A stretch of DNA of 64,000 nt from Patiria pectinifera (taxonomy: Eukaryota; Echinodermata; Asteroidea; Valvatida; Asterinidae). The stretch spans positions 759,770-823,769 of the forward strand of contig CM057142.1 in NCBI GenBank assembly GCA_029964075.1, in the 5' to 3' direction. Shown here piece by piece: positions 46,640 through 57,361 of the stretch. Each line of letters starts with the position of its first letter. Within the stretch, counting starts at the first letter, position 1. The translations under genes and the position numbers were made by a program. The notes beneath the pieces are model-generated. The model was not told the DNA's origin and did not search any database. It saw only the letters and a list, made by a program, of their open reading frames with translations.

Positions 46640-46745
46640 GGAAGATAGAAGGCGCCCGCTGAATGGTCACAATCTAGAGGTCAGACGCAGCCTTGTTTTA
46701 CATAATTAATCGCTGAATCTGCGCGAATATCGTAGACGCAGGCGG
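46640..46745. repeat. family Y repeat, second copy
   Basis: The phrases CGCTGAATGGTCACAATCTA and CATAATTAATCGCTGAATC match 35925-36010. The hairpins seen in the first copy are not evident here. Confidence 0.45.
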
Positions 46746-47430
46746 CTTTTTCCAAAGGCTAGCTCTGAAGCTGCCCTCCGTCTGCACATACCCGTAGAGC
46801 TGACTCAGTCTTAAGCATGCCTTATTGGCTTACAGAGCATGTGTTATAATAATCAGAAGAAAAGGACCTGTACTATTTGGACTGATGACATTTTCTATAA
46901 AAGATTGCCCACCAACCAATCTCCAATCAGTACTATAATTAATTACAAAGTTTTGTTTATTTAAAAGTAAGCGTGAAGATGAGTCATTGCTGTAGCTAAT
47001 ATCTGCCTTAGGTCTTTCTGGGCTTCGAGTACTTTTTTGTTTCAAATTAGATTAATTTGATCCGAGATGTGACGAGGTTCCTCCAACTGTTGAGGATCCA
47101 ACAGGATTTCCTGCATTAATTCAATTGAACGTGTCGCAACCATTGAGTTCACATCGGTGGATGAGGGTTAACTCTGTTAATCTCTTGAAGCTGGTGGCCA
47201 TTAAGAGAAACCAAATCTGCTTGTTGATAACTTGGATTTCTGCATATGGAATTTACAGATCTCCTGTTTATCTGTAATTGTAGGGTGGAGGGGAAAACAA
47301 CATTAATCACTCCGGGACAACATTTAATTGGATCGTCGGGGCACTTGGGACTTGAACCAGCCTCCAAAGGAGCATCAGGGATAGGACAGGAAACTATCTC
47401 TCCTCACCAGAACAGTAAGTCTAATTGTTC
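46746..47430. other. unique non-coding DNA with ATTA-rich motifs
   Basis: No gene or repeat is recognised. There are several TAATTA/ATTAAT motifs (46937, 47050, 47115, 47303). It shares nothing with other parts of the window and could be regulatory, but that is only a suggestion. Confidence 0.25.
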
Positions 47431-47437
47431 TGATTAA

Positions 47438-47788
47438 CCACTTCGCGTCGGATGACGTGTTAACACGATCTGGCTGTTTCTATACACAGGCACGGCTGAC
47501 AGCTCAAAATGTCAAGCTTGCCTTGACTCCTCTCCGGATGATGTCTAAACACGCTAATCCCCCATTTGTTTTGTACACACACACACATAAAGTCCGTGTG
47601 TTGTACTTGAACTTGGCCACTGTGCACGGCCTGTTGAGGTACAATTAACGTTCCGTGGGCGCAACCTGAAGTGAGTGACTCTTGCGAATCAGTATTTGTG
47701 GTGTTTGGCTGTATATCAAAAGTTGGCTGTTATATCTTGCCTTTTTTGAAAAATCGATCCCGGCAAAAATAATCCCGACACGAACTGG
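47438..47788. mobile_element. Z-family element, complete (piggyBac-like)
   Basis: The element is 351 bp, with TTAA immediately outside both ends (47434-47437, 47789-47792). The terminal inverted repeat is CCACTTCGCGTCGG on the left and CCAGTTCGTGTCGG on the right. The TTAA target and CC start are diagnostic of piggyBac-type transposition. It is non-coding. Partial relatives lie at 10496 and 41162. Confidence 0.75.
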
Positions 47789-48689
47789 TTAATATTCAGT
47801 TAAACATTTCAAATTGAGTATCTCTAAACAATCTGTTCGGCATTAGAAGAGTGCATTAATCACCTATCCCAAGTTGGCTTTCCAAATTTTTCTTTCAGTG
47901 GAACTTGAAGGAAGTTTCTCGGCCAACCGCATTTTAAAAACTCAGTTTTGGATCTGCCACTGCCCAATATTTTTGAGATCCCTAGACATACTACAGAGGG
48001 TCAAAAGGAAATGCCATCCATCGGATGTAGCTGTGATAAAACAGATTAGATTTTGATAATGTGTGAAATGTGACAGGTCTTAGCCAAAGCAGCTCTGTTA
48101 TCCTACAACCCACATTCGTATCTCTTGAACCGGATTAGGTGTGGCTAGTAGACACTGGCCCAGGGTCCAGCTTGGGTCATCACTGTCAGTAGCCCGCCAG
48201 CCTGTTTATTAGCATCCGGTTTGTAATGCAATGCTATTACCAGTGGCCACCCGCCCTTTCAAGATTTGGACCGTTGAATTAAGGAAACTCTCCAAAGGAA
48301 TTATATTTTGGACTGCATAATTGGTCCCCCCAAAAAAATCGTCAATTATGACTACCTCCTCATCTTGATATTAAGGAAAATATGGAGGAAAGCCTGGATA
48401 TCTCCACTCTAATTGGATTATACAGTGGTCCCTTTGATAATTTAACAATCCTCTGGCTGCCTTCAGGGTCAAAAACCTTTTCCTTCTCTTAAGAGCCACT
48501 GATGACAGAGTTCCCCAAAGCATCTTATCAACTTTTCCAAGACCTTTTAATTAATCTTCATAATTTGGGGTCACCGTGATTCAATCAGCTTGCCCAATAG
48601 TCTGTGAAAGTTTGCAGTGGCCTGTTCACAAAAACTTAAAATCAAACTATGCAAGATGTCCTTTTAATTAGGGAATAACTTATGAAGGG
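47789..48689. other. unique non-coding DNA
   Basis: No coding signal and no repeat match. The mix of short motifs (TCATCTTGATATTAAGG, TCTAATTGGATTATAC, CTTTGATAATTTAAC) is enhancer-like in flavour only; no function is claimed. Confidence 0.25.
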
Positions 48690-48985
48690 CAACAAGGGAC
48701 ATGGTGGGAATATCTGTTTTGCACATCCCTGTTGTGACGGACGGGGAACATGGTCCTTGTGCTCTTGAGCAAGGCACTTTACCATTGTTGCTTCACTATA
48801 GTGGGACATAAAGCCGTAGGTCCCATGTGTTGTGTAATGCACGTAAAAGAACACAGTAACACTTATCGCTAAGAGAATGGGTTTGCCCCGGTGTTTCTGG
48901 CAGTGGCTGCAATATGTGCCGCAGTACCTTGTATACCCTTTATGGGTAAACATACTCTATACTATTATTATTATTATTATTATTT
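48690..48985 (+). repeat. SINE-like element with ATT tail, family S4
   Basis: The core GCTCTTGAGCAAGGCACTTT and the later AAGCCGTAGGTCCCATGTG, then GCACGTAAAAGAACACAG, match wording I know from dispersed marine-animal SINEs. It ends in a run of ATT repeats. The tRNA head is missing, so it is 5' truncated. Confidence 0.6.
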
Positions 48986-49370
48986 GTGGTTTATTAAAAC
49001 ACTGCTTATAGCAGCCCACAGGCTGAATTACAAGTCAGTTTACATACAAATTTCAATAAAAATTAGATGAGGTTAAAATCACAAAGAGTAAACGGTAAAA
49101 ACAAAGGGAAATTGTAAGTACAAAATATATAGTATACATATCAAAAATTGCACAGAAAAACAATACATGTAGTATGCTAAAAAAACCGGTAATTTCATTG
49201 GGCTGGTGGGAGTGAACTGAGTGCGCTATTAACAAGTCTGTTGAGATACGGGTCTCATGTTTCTCATAAACTTCATTTAAACCTGTCTTGAAAAATAGAC
49301 ATAATTACCAGCGCATTGAGTACCTAATTGTTGGTAGATTCGTGCGCTATATAAGATTCTGGTATTACTA
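48986..49370 (-). repeat. possible retroelement 3' end
   Basis: Read on the minus strand, AGCCTGTGGGCTGCTATAAG, then TTTTAATAAACCACAAAT, runs into the same AAT microsatellite that ends the S4 element, giving a tail-to-tail pair. Near 49335 TGCGCTATATAAGATTC resembles a SINE tail on the plus strand. No coding part remains. The assignment is tentative. Confidence 0.3.
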
Positions 49371-49474
49371 AGAGGTACTTTTCTTTCATTTACACTAACA
49401 ACATACACCTGTATTCCTTGAAACTGATAAATATGCTAAATGCAATTAAAATGTACGGCTCGATCTACCCGAGT

Positions 49475-49810
49475 AGAAGTTATGTTTGATTCTTATGGCG
49501 TGAAAGGGTTTTACCTGGTTTCACAGATTGTGGTTAGTAATAGAGGACTTTTATTGGTAGAGGCTTGTTGTCAATCTTTTTGGAATTGGTTCCTCCTTGT
49601 AACCTGTTACGGTGTCACACTTATGGAAGGGCCTGAGCAGAAGCTACGTTTGATTCTCATGACGTGAAAGGGTCACAAAAATCTCAGGGTTTACCTGGCT
49701 TCACAGATTGTGGATAGCAATAAAGGACTTTAGTTTTTTGATAGAAGCTTGTTGTCAATCTTTTTGGAATTGGTTCCTGTCACGGTGTCACACTTTAGGA
49801 ATTGCTAAGC
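49475..49810. repeat. tandem duplication, about 165-bp unit
   Basis: Copy one (49475-49638) and copy two (49639-49810) share AGAAGYTAYGTTTGATTCT, CACAGATTGTGG and CTTGTTGTCAATCTTTTTGG. They differ by small indels and about a tenth of bases. It is non-coding. Confidence 0.8.
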
Positions 49811-50404
49811 CGGGCTGTCAGTCATAAACATTTGAGACCATGTCTTCTGAATAATTGAGACAGAGCATTGCCTTCCTGGTCAGTATCTTCACCTTATACA
49901 CTGTTGAAAGCAAAAAGAGAGATTTTCAAGGATATCTTTGTGGGTATTATATCCCTTCATCTTACCATTTTTCTCTCCTTGAAGGAGAACTATTTTAGTA
50001 GGTCTCCACCTCAAAATGATATCATTTCTCTCTCTGTTTCCTTCCAAACCTTCAACACATGAAAGACCTTTTGCCTAAAGTTGTAGTGAGCAAATCCATT
50101 TGAGTAAAAGTATACAGCAAAATGACATAGCTGAATTGCTCTCGTTTTTCATAATACTCTGCTATCGGAAAATTCACACTCTCCGACTGAAATTGGGGAC
50201 ACGATGACTTTAAGTGAAATTCATTCAATCACTCAACTGTCAAAATTGGTCCAAGCTTTACTTTCTGGAAGATATAGAGAGGCACGGTCCTCTGGATTTA
50301 CATCAGAATACGGATATCAGCTATAGTGGCATTCTCTGAACTAATAATTCATATCAAGATGGTTCAAAATAAACAGTGATTGGATCCGAGCAAGCCATGC
50401 TGAT

Positions 50405-50548
50405 CCTGGCAAGCTTGGTGGATAAGTGGTAGGAAGTCTGCACTAGTAATCAGGAGGTCGTGGATTCCATTCCCAACCAAGTAACCCATGTGATTTTTTT
50501 TTTCTCGCAAGTGTGGGTGAAGGGCAAAGCCAAATATTAAAAAAAAAA
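50405..50548 (+). repeat. tRNA-derived SINE, family S1, second copy
   Basis: A-box region TGGATAAGTGGTAGGAAG, shared CACTAGTAATCAGGAGGTCG, and tail GGTGAAGGGCAAAGCC ending in an A run. It matches 700-865. The B box is decayed (GATTCCATTCCC). Confidence 0.65.
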
Positions 50549-51178
50549 TCAAGATGGTCCAGTTGCCAGAATGGTAGAAGTGGGGAGTGCTCCACATCTT
50601 TGAGATCTAACTGGAAGAGAAGTGGCATCCATTTTGTTGAAGTAAGTGCCTTTGAAGCTGGATAAACATTAGGTATCTTGTGGGGGGCAAGAGCTTGTCT
50701 TCTTTTCCCAGAAACTGGAGCACCCGCAGATTAAAGTCATGATGGAATGACCCTGGTCAGAGTCCGCGGCCACATGCTGGCTCATTCAATGTCTCCTACT
50801 CTGTAATTCTCTTGACATATCTGCCTCTAAGCCCTGGCAACCCCCTGATTGAAAGAATGTCTCATTCGGAGATTAAGCGGTCAACGCGAGAAGTTCAATT
50901 TCAAATGCTAATCTGCCCTTCATGAGTTCAGCGTACTTTTTTCCCCTGCCTTTTTCACACCTCGATCTGAGCAGGTGACAGATGATATTGGAACATGCTG
51001 GGCAGTTGAATGGCTTGTGATTTGCAGTCTTGTTCTGAACATTGGCTAGGGGTCAAATCAGGTCAACCACTGTTTTTTAGCTTGCTGTCTAACCCAAGGA
51101 CTACAGTGGTGAATTTGTGTTAGGGAGCTTCTTGAATCAGGTCATGTCAATTCAGTGTGTAGTCAAGACCTTTCATAA
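50549..51178. other. unique non-coding DNA
   Basis: No gene or repeat is recognised. Bases 50780-50930 (TGTAATTCTCTTGACATATC, GGAGATTAAGCGGTCAACG) are unique in the window. Confidence 0.25.
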
Positions 51179-51815
51179 GGATTTATTAATAAGGGAATAA
51201 ATGTGTGTCCGGGAGGTATTATAACACTCTGTTTAAGACCGGTGGGAGTCTGGATGGGTAATTATCACCCATCCAGACTCCCGCCAGTCTTAAACAGAGT
51301 GTTTGATACCGACCAAACACATATTTATTCCCATTCATAAATACCTTTTCGGTCAAACAACCAAATCTTTTCGGTCCAAAAATCAAAACAAGTCAAAAAG
51401 TAGACGTTGCCAACCATTTTTTCAACAATTTTACTTCATGTTTTACGAAACACCTCTCCAACTATAATATGTAATGCCCCTCCACAACTCATTACCTTAT
51501 AAGGACATTGGCGTGCGCGGCGCACGTACTGCGCAATGTCGCGCAAAACGCAGCTGGGCGGGTGTAGTGTGAATTTCGGAATTTGAAATACTGATTCACT
51601 GGTAGTATTGCGCATGCATACGTGAGGAATGTGAAGTTCAACCAATGAAACGTTAAAAGGCACCGGATTTCATGGGAGTCCAAATTTCATGTGACACTGG
51701 AAAAGTGTTTAAGACCAGCTAGCCATGTCTTTATCATCCGTTTAAGACGGGCCATGTGACGGGCTCTCGACCAATAGGAATGCGTAAACTGTCTTAGGTA
51801 TTTATGAATTTTGAT
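51179..51815 (+). mobile_element. X-family foldback element, copy X3
   Basis: A 140-bp hairpin (51193-51332) has arms starting GGGAATAAATGTGTG and stems containing CTGTTTAAGAC and GGGAGTCTGGATGGGT. A CpG-rich part (GCGCGGCGCACGTACTGCGC) and a distal end with CATGTGACGGGCTCTCGACC follow, ending GGTATTTATGAATT. TTTAAGAC recurs twice near the distal end. ATTTATTAAT before the hairpin and ATTTATGAAT at the end may be a target duplication. Confidence 0.65.
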
Positions 51816-52429
51816 ATTTTTTTTTTAATATTTATTTTGACAGACAAATAAATGTTATTATTTGTTGAAGGAAACTGAGTTTTGAATGTTTGAGTCGTCA
51901 TTTACTGTCAAGTAATCGTTTTCCGAACCCAAATCTCACCTGGACCTTCTTGGAACTTTTAAGACATTTTAGAGATGCATTGCCCCAATAAAAATGTTTG
52001 TTTCAGATCCAACTCTAACATAAAACAACCCAACTGATTTGTGTGTTGAAAATGAAAGCATGAAGAGGTTTTGCTTCTTTAAGTTGGACCTGATGAAATA
52101 TTATGTTCTAATACATGAGCAGTTTTAAGCAATTTAGTAGCATTGCTCAGAAAAAGTCTCATCTCTAGTACATCAATCACTTTGGGTGAAAAGAAAAGTT
52201 CAAAGTAGCCGTCCCGTTGCCTAGGGTATACTGCAAGTTTGAGCATGGGGAACTGCTGCACAACATTTTCTCCACTGGATTTTATACAGGACGGGAATGT
52301 ATATTTGGAACCTCATGCATGATTTCCAATATTAGAAAAGGAAGTCTAATGTCTGTGACAGAGCCAATTTACCATAATGTCTCATTCATAAAAAGCTAAG
52401 ACATTTTCCCATGGCTGATCTTAACAGTT

Positions 52430-52880
52430 GATAAAACACCCGCTGGCTGGTCTTAAACACTTTTCCAGTGTCACTTAAAACTTGGACTCCTATGAAATCC
52501 CGTCCCTTACCCTATATTAGGGTAAGGTTCACAATCTTCGGTTTAATAGGCATGGGCGATACTACCAATGAGTCCAAATTTCATAGTCCTAAATTCACAC
52601 TACACTGGCACAGCTACGACATCGCGCAGTTCGCGCCATGCGTGTTTTGACTGTTCGACTGAAAAGGTACCGGTAACACACTGAGTATACAGTGTTTAAG
52701 TACGTCGGTGAAGGGCAAAACCAAATTTGATATACATCACCCTGATGATGCCAAAAAACAAAAAACAAAAAAAAATCACTTCATGAATGGTGTTTGGAGT
52801 CTCGGGTCATTATCAGCAAACCAGTACCAGACTCCAAACCAGTCTTAAACATAGTGTTTATAACCAGCCAAGCACGTGTG
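52430..52880 (-). mobile_element. X-family element, inverted and rearranged copy X4
   Basis: Bases 52460-52640 are the reverse complement of 51510-51720 with about 20 percent change (GGTCTTAAACACTTTTCCAG, AATTCACACTACAC). The hairpin side (52795-52870) is partly preserved, but a patch at 52700-52790 including a SINE-like GGTGAAGGGCAAAACC interrupts it. Confidence 0.6.
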
Positions 52881-54258
52881 ATTCAGAGAAATGATCCAAA
52901 ACTCCTAGTCAGTGTAAACTTCTATACCATTACTAGATGGTGGATGTATAAGATTGGAAAAATACAACTTTCAGATTTATTAACTGAGCTCTGTCACAGA
53001 CATTTCATAATGCTGGAATTACCCATAATGTGAAGGGGTAGAATGTGTCTCTTAGTTATTAAGATGAATATGCATGGTGCTTTAGTTCCCTGCATACTAT
53101 GAACAACTAATGTAAAATCAATGACTACTAGTTCTTTTGACTTCAGATGTAGTATTTAAGAATGTATTTGAGTTGTGAGTTGTTGAGTAAGCGTCGACTA
53201 AAGGAAATGCAGTGTATTTGTTTTCGAACATTCCAGAAGTATATCTCCAATTCCTGTGGATGATTGAGTCTTCACTTGTCCAGAATTTTATACCAGTAAG
53301 CTTTGAATGCTAGCCCTGTGCATTCGTATCCTCAGTATCATGGCACACAAAAATGCTATAATGTATTGACATAAATGTAGGTCATCTTTTGTCACAAGCA
53401 GTCCCCTTTTGGGGGGGGGGAAATAAATTTGGTCAGTCTTTTTTCTTTCTCGGTTCCAGGGACGTTGGTTTTGGCTTTCATGTTTGTGTAACCTTCCTGG
53501 GGCGGGACCACCTGTTTCGCACGCTCAGTTCTCAGTTTGGCATTTATTGGTGGAATTCCGTGCGCTCGTTGCATCCAGGAGTTCCGCGGTCTGTTGGGAA
53601 GCCAAACCGACAAAATCTTTCCTCCCAGCGTGAGTACCCGTCGAGTTTGGCATTGACGTTGGTAGGCGGGAGGACAAGCCCACAGGACCCCCCAAAAAAA
53701 CCTGAAGAGTTATTGTACCTCCAATTATCTACCAATTACTTGCCAATTTTCAACCCTGGGGCACTGAGAGAAAAATGTTTCAGTCTTTTCGTGATGTCTG
53801 TGAACTTGGAGGAGTTGGAGGCTGGACCCATTAGTCTGCTGACCTTGTAGCTCAACCGGAGGCCAAGTATTGACTGTTGACTATTTGTACATGCTGAGGA
53901 TGCTCGCTGTGCCGTATGTATCAGTGTCTTTAAGTAGCATCTCGAGGCCCAAGTCCAAGTTTTCCCCCTTTTTTTAGTTGAGTGGTAGCCTTGATTATTC
54001 CATAACCTTGATTGACATTGATTCACTAATAGAGATGTGGACTTGTCGTTATTGATTTTCTTCTTTGTCATTGATGAAGTACTCAGCAGTAGAAAGGCAA
54101 AATGTTACAGTTATTAACAGATAATTGAGCATCATTACAGTCTCGAATCCATCCTCAGAGAGAGCGCCATCAATTCTTGAGAGCGTTTCAAAACCTTTAC
54201 TTTGACTTTTTGTATATCAATGCAAACAACTCATGGCAGCTGCAGGTTGGATGCAATA
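52881..54258. other. non-coding; long ORF without features
   Basis: The frame at 53389-53850 (153 codons) has no recognisable motif, starts in a G run, and overlaps open frames on the other strand. The GC-richer stretch 53495-53690 (TCCCAGCGTGAGTACCCG) might be a promoter or first exon, but no partner exon is seen. Confidence 0.25.
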
Positions 54259-54519
54259 TGGGTCATTCTATAAATTTGGGGTCCACTGTTTTTCCTTGTC
54301 CTGTTATATCTGAAGTGTACAATTTTCATAAATTCTGGATGCACCCCCAAAAGCGATCTTTTTCCAAGAGTGATCATGTGAAACACACTACCTATCCAAC
54401 ACTTGAGAGTAGTTTGAACTCATTCTTAATGATCCTTGAATGGCAAATTACAAAAGTTCAGAGGGAGTTGGGACAGGAAAAATGTCACACTTAGGAACCT
54501 GAATTGATGAAATGACCCA
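54259..54519. mobile_element. Q-family MITE, complete copy
   Basis: The left end TGGGTCATTCTATAAATT and right end AATTGATGAAATGACCCA are inverted repeats with a few mismatches. The interior contains TTGTCCTGTTATATCTG and GGGACAGGAAAAATGTCAC, shared with copies at 27074, 41126-42455 and 59345. It is non-coding. Confidence 0.7.
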
Positions 54520-54754
54520 GATATGAAAGAGTCGATGTAGTAGGAGTGTCAGATTGTGGAGCAAGGAAGCAGACTGAAGACCTGATCTCACACATGTGTT
54601 TGTGGACAGGCAATAAGTGTTGTAGCTCAATCCATCACAAGATCTTTCAGAATCGCAGTCACAAGTCCTCCCGTAAGTCCAGTCACAAGAAACAGGATGA
54701 AAAATAACAAAGGAATGCTTTTATTACAGTTTGAGTAGCTAGTGACTTGACTTT

Positions 54755-55070
54755 ATACTGGAGGACTTGTGATGGACTTGTGATGGACTTGTGATGGACT
54801 TGTGAAGGACTTGTGAAGGACTTGTGATGGACTTGTGATGGACTTGTGATGGACTTGTGATGGACTTGTGATGGACTTGTGATGGACTTGTGATGGACTT
54901 GTGATGGACATGTGAGGACTTGTGATGGACTTGTGATGGACTTGTGATGAACTTGTGATGGACTTGTGATGGACTTGTGATGGATTTGTGATGGACTTTG
55001 ATGGACTTGTGATGGACTTGTGATGGACTGTGATGGACTTGTGAGGACTTGTGGGGACTTCTGATGGCCT
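54755..55070. repeat. minisatellite, 11-bp unit
   Basis: About 28 units of GGACTTGTGAT, mostly identical, with a few shortened ones (TGAGGACTTGTG). High identity marks a young or homogenised array. The minus-strand frame encoding SPSQVHHKSIT repeats follows the 33-base codon period and is not taken as a gene. Isolated units reappear at 57205-57265. Confidence 0.9.
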
Positions 55071-57361
55071 TGACTACATCCGTGCAGGCAATTGCCCCAA
55101 AGCTTCTGAAATTGTATTAGTCCCTTAGACAACCCCGCTGGACAAGAGTGCCTTTCTTGTTTTCTGATTGGCCCTGCTCGCAAGTACATGTGGATATTTT
55201 CAATTAAACTAAGTTGACTCCTCTATCATACGCCATAAAGCCAACAATGTGCTGGCCGGTCTTAGACTGTACATCCAAGCAAGACATATGGAGATTCTGT
55301 TTAGACTAGGGGTCAGTCTGGCCTGCCTTGGTATCCTGAAAAATGTGATGCTAGTCCTGTTTTGAATTAGCGTCAATTTCTGACAAATATGATATTCTAG
55401 CACCGCAAAATTAATTTTGCCCGAAGCTGAATAAATGTGATGCAAAACAGGAAAGTAGATCATACATGATATATCCAGTCATCATAACCCCTTGGGCATT
55501 TTGGTAAAGACATTTCTTGAAGCAATTAAGATTCTGCTTCGTATGTAAACGTGGTCATGGTCTCTGTTTCTTTGCACTTTAAAATCGCCTCTTTAGTCAT
55601 TTTTTTTTTTTTTTTACAATTTCCTGGATGTTTATTTCTACAGGAAACGTGGATTTCAGAATAATTTGTGAAATACCGGTATGAGCAGGGATTTTATATC
55701 TATGAGCGGATTTGTTGACAGATGCCCAGCTTTGTGGTTGTTAAGTGATGTTGATTATAAGTGTTCAAACATTCCAGTCGGTGAAAAAGATCATGATCTG
55801 AGCAACTTTCTCTAATCAAAACATCAAGCTAACAAGCTTTGGTTCTGCCATTGAGCTACTACGGATGGTTCTACTGAGAACCACATTTCTCTCTTTCTTT
55901 TCTTAAAGACAGTCACTTCACATTGTGTATCTGGCAAGCTTTCTCTCTAACTTATTTTTTCAGTTTCTAGTGTGTATCAGGGGAGGGGGTAGGGTTGATG
56001 GGGGGGGGGGGAATGGGGGGCTGATGCCCCCTACCTTTGATGCCCCCTACAGGTCACATGGGAACATTGTGAGTCATTGTTGTCGATAAATGATGAGACC
56101 CTAAGGTCATTACTCTACTTGCACTTTCGTAGCTTTAAAGGTGCATTTTTTTTTTAAGAATAACAGTTGAATTCAACCACTTTTTTTTCCTCTTGGACGG
56201 AGAAATCATAGATCAAGTTCAAAATGTAGTGATTTTATCAGCTTAGGTGCTTACATTGTGTATGGCCATCTTGCTGTGAAAATTGTGTTTAGTTTTTGCC
56301 TGTGATTCTTCAGATATCAACAATTCATTTATTGAAATGAATAGTTGATGATGCAAACCAGTAAATTTCCTTCTGCCAGTTGTCAAAGAAGTGGTTAACA
56401 GCTAGATACTTTTTTCTTTTTGTCATAGGGTAGGTTCATACATGTACTTCATGTGAAGAACTTCTTGCCGATTTCAGCATTTTTAGGTTCGTAATTGTGA
56501 CATCTGGCGTTATCCTCACAAATTCGCCTTTTGCTTTCAACTCGGTGTGAAGTATGATCTGGACATAGTACCTGGGAAATTCAACCCTGAACTTATAGCT
56601 AAAAATATCTAGGGTCAGCACTTTTAAACCTGGAAGATGTTAACACCCTTGTACGTCCGTAGCCTTGATATTCAATCTTCAGCTGTTGTAATGTAACACA
56701 AAGCAAATGTACCCTGTTTGGACTGCTAACCTGGGGATGGCCTTTGACCTTTCATTTGGAAGAAGGCCAGCTAGCAGCTTCCGATTCAAGTGGCAGTCTT
56801 TAATCCTGCAGGCCCTTGCCACCTTCACACTTTAATACAGATCAATGTTGTAGTGGTGTCCATCGCAGGTCCCTAGAAGTCCATCACAAGCCCTCCAGTC
56901 CTGAGTCAATTCACAAGCTATAGGCCTAGGTCTCGTTCAAATGACGTCATTTCCTACAGACCATCCACGTGCACCAGCATTTTGAGCGTCAACTTGCATA
57001 ACGCGCATCGGCTGTGTCATATTTCGAACACATTTCGAGCAAAAAGCGCGCGTGTTTGGAACATTTTCAACACTGCGCCGTGCGTGCCTGATTGCGTAAA
57101 ATATGCAGTTGCAGTTCTCCTATACAGAGATGGCCGTCATTGAGCGAGTCCTATTCAAATGAAAGCATTTCTTTGTTATTGTTCATTCCCTGTTTCTTGT
57201 GAAAGGACTTGTGAAAGGACTTGTGATCTACTTTTGACCGGACTTGTGATAGACTTCCGATAGACTCGACTACTTATTCAGGAAATCATTGAGGTTTCAC
57301 CCGGTAACAAACCATGTGAAAGGGCACCATTCACAAGGATTTTCCTTAAAAAAATGGACGG
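55071..57361. other. non-coding, nothing recognised
   Basis: About 2.3 kb without a gene. T and G runs at 55600 and 56000. A CpG-richer patch at 56960-57110 (CATAACGCGCATCGGC, AAAAAGCGCGCGTG) resembles the CpG-rich middle of X elements but has no hairpin beside it. Confidence 0.3.

Noticed and set aside
53389-53850. 153-codon plus-strand ORF
   Set aside because: No recognisable motif, starts beside a G run, and overlapping minus-strand frames are equally open. Kept only as a note in the gap entry.
54683-55189. 168-codon minus-strand gene rich in Ser-Pro-His-Lys
   Set aside because: It is the 11-bp minisatellite read in one frame; no other support.
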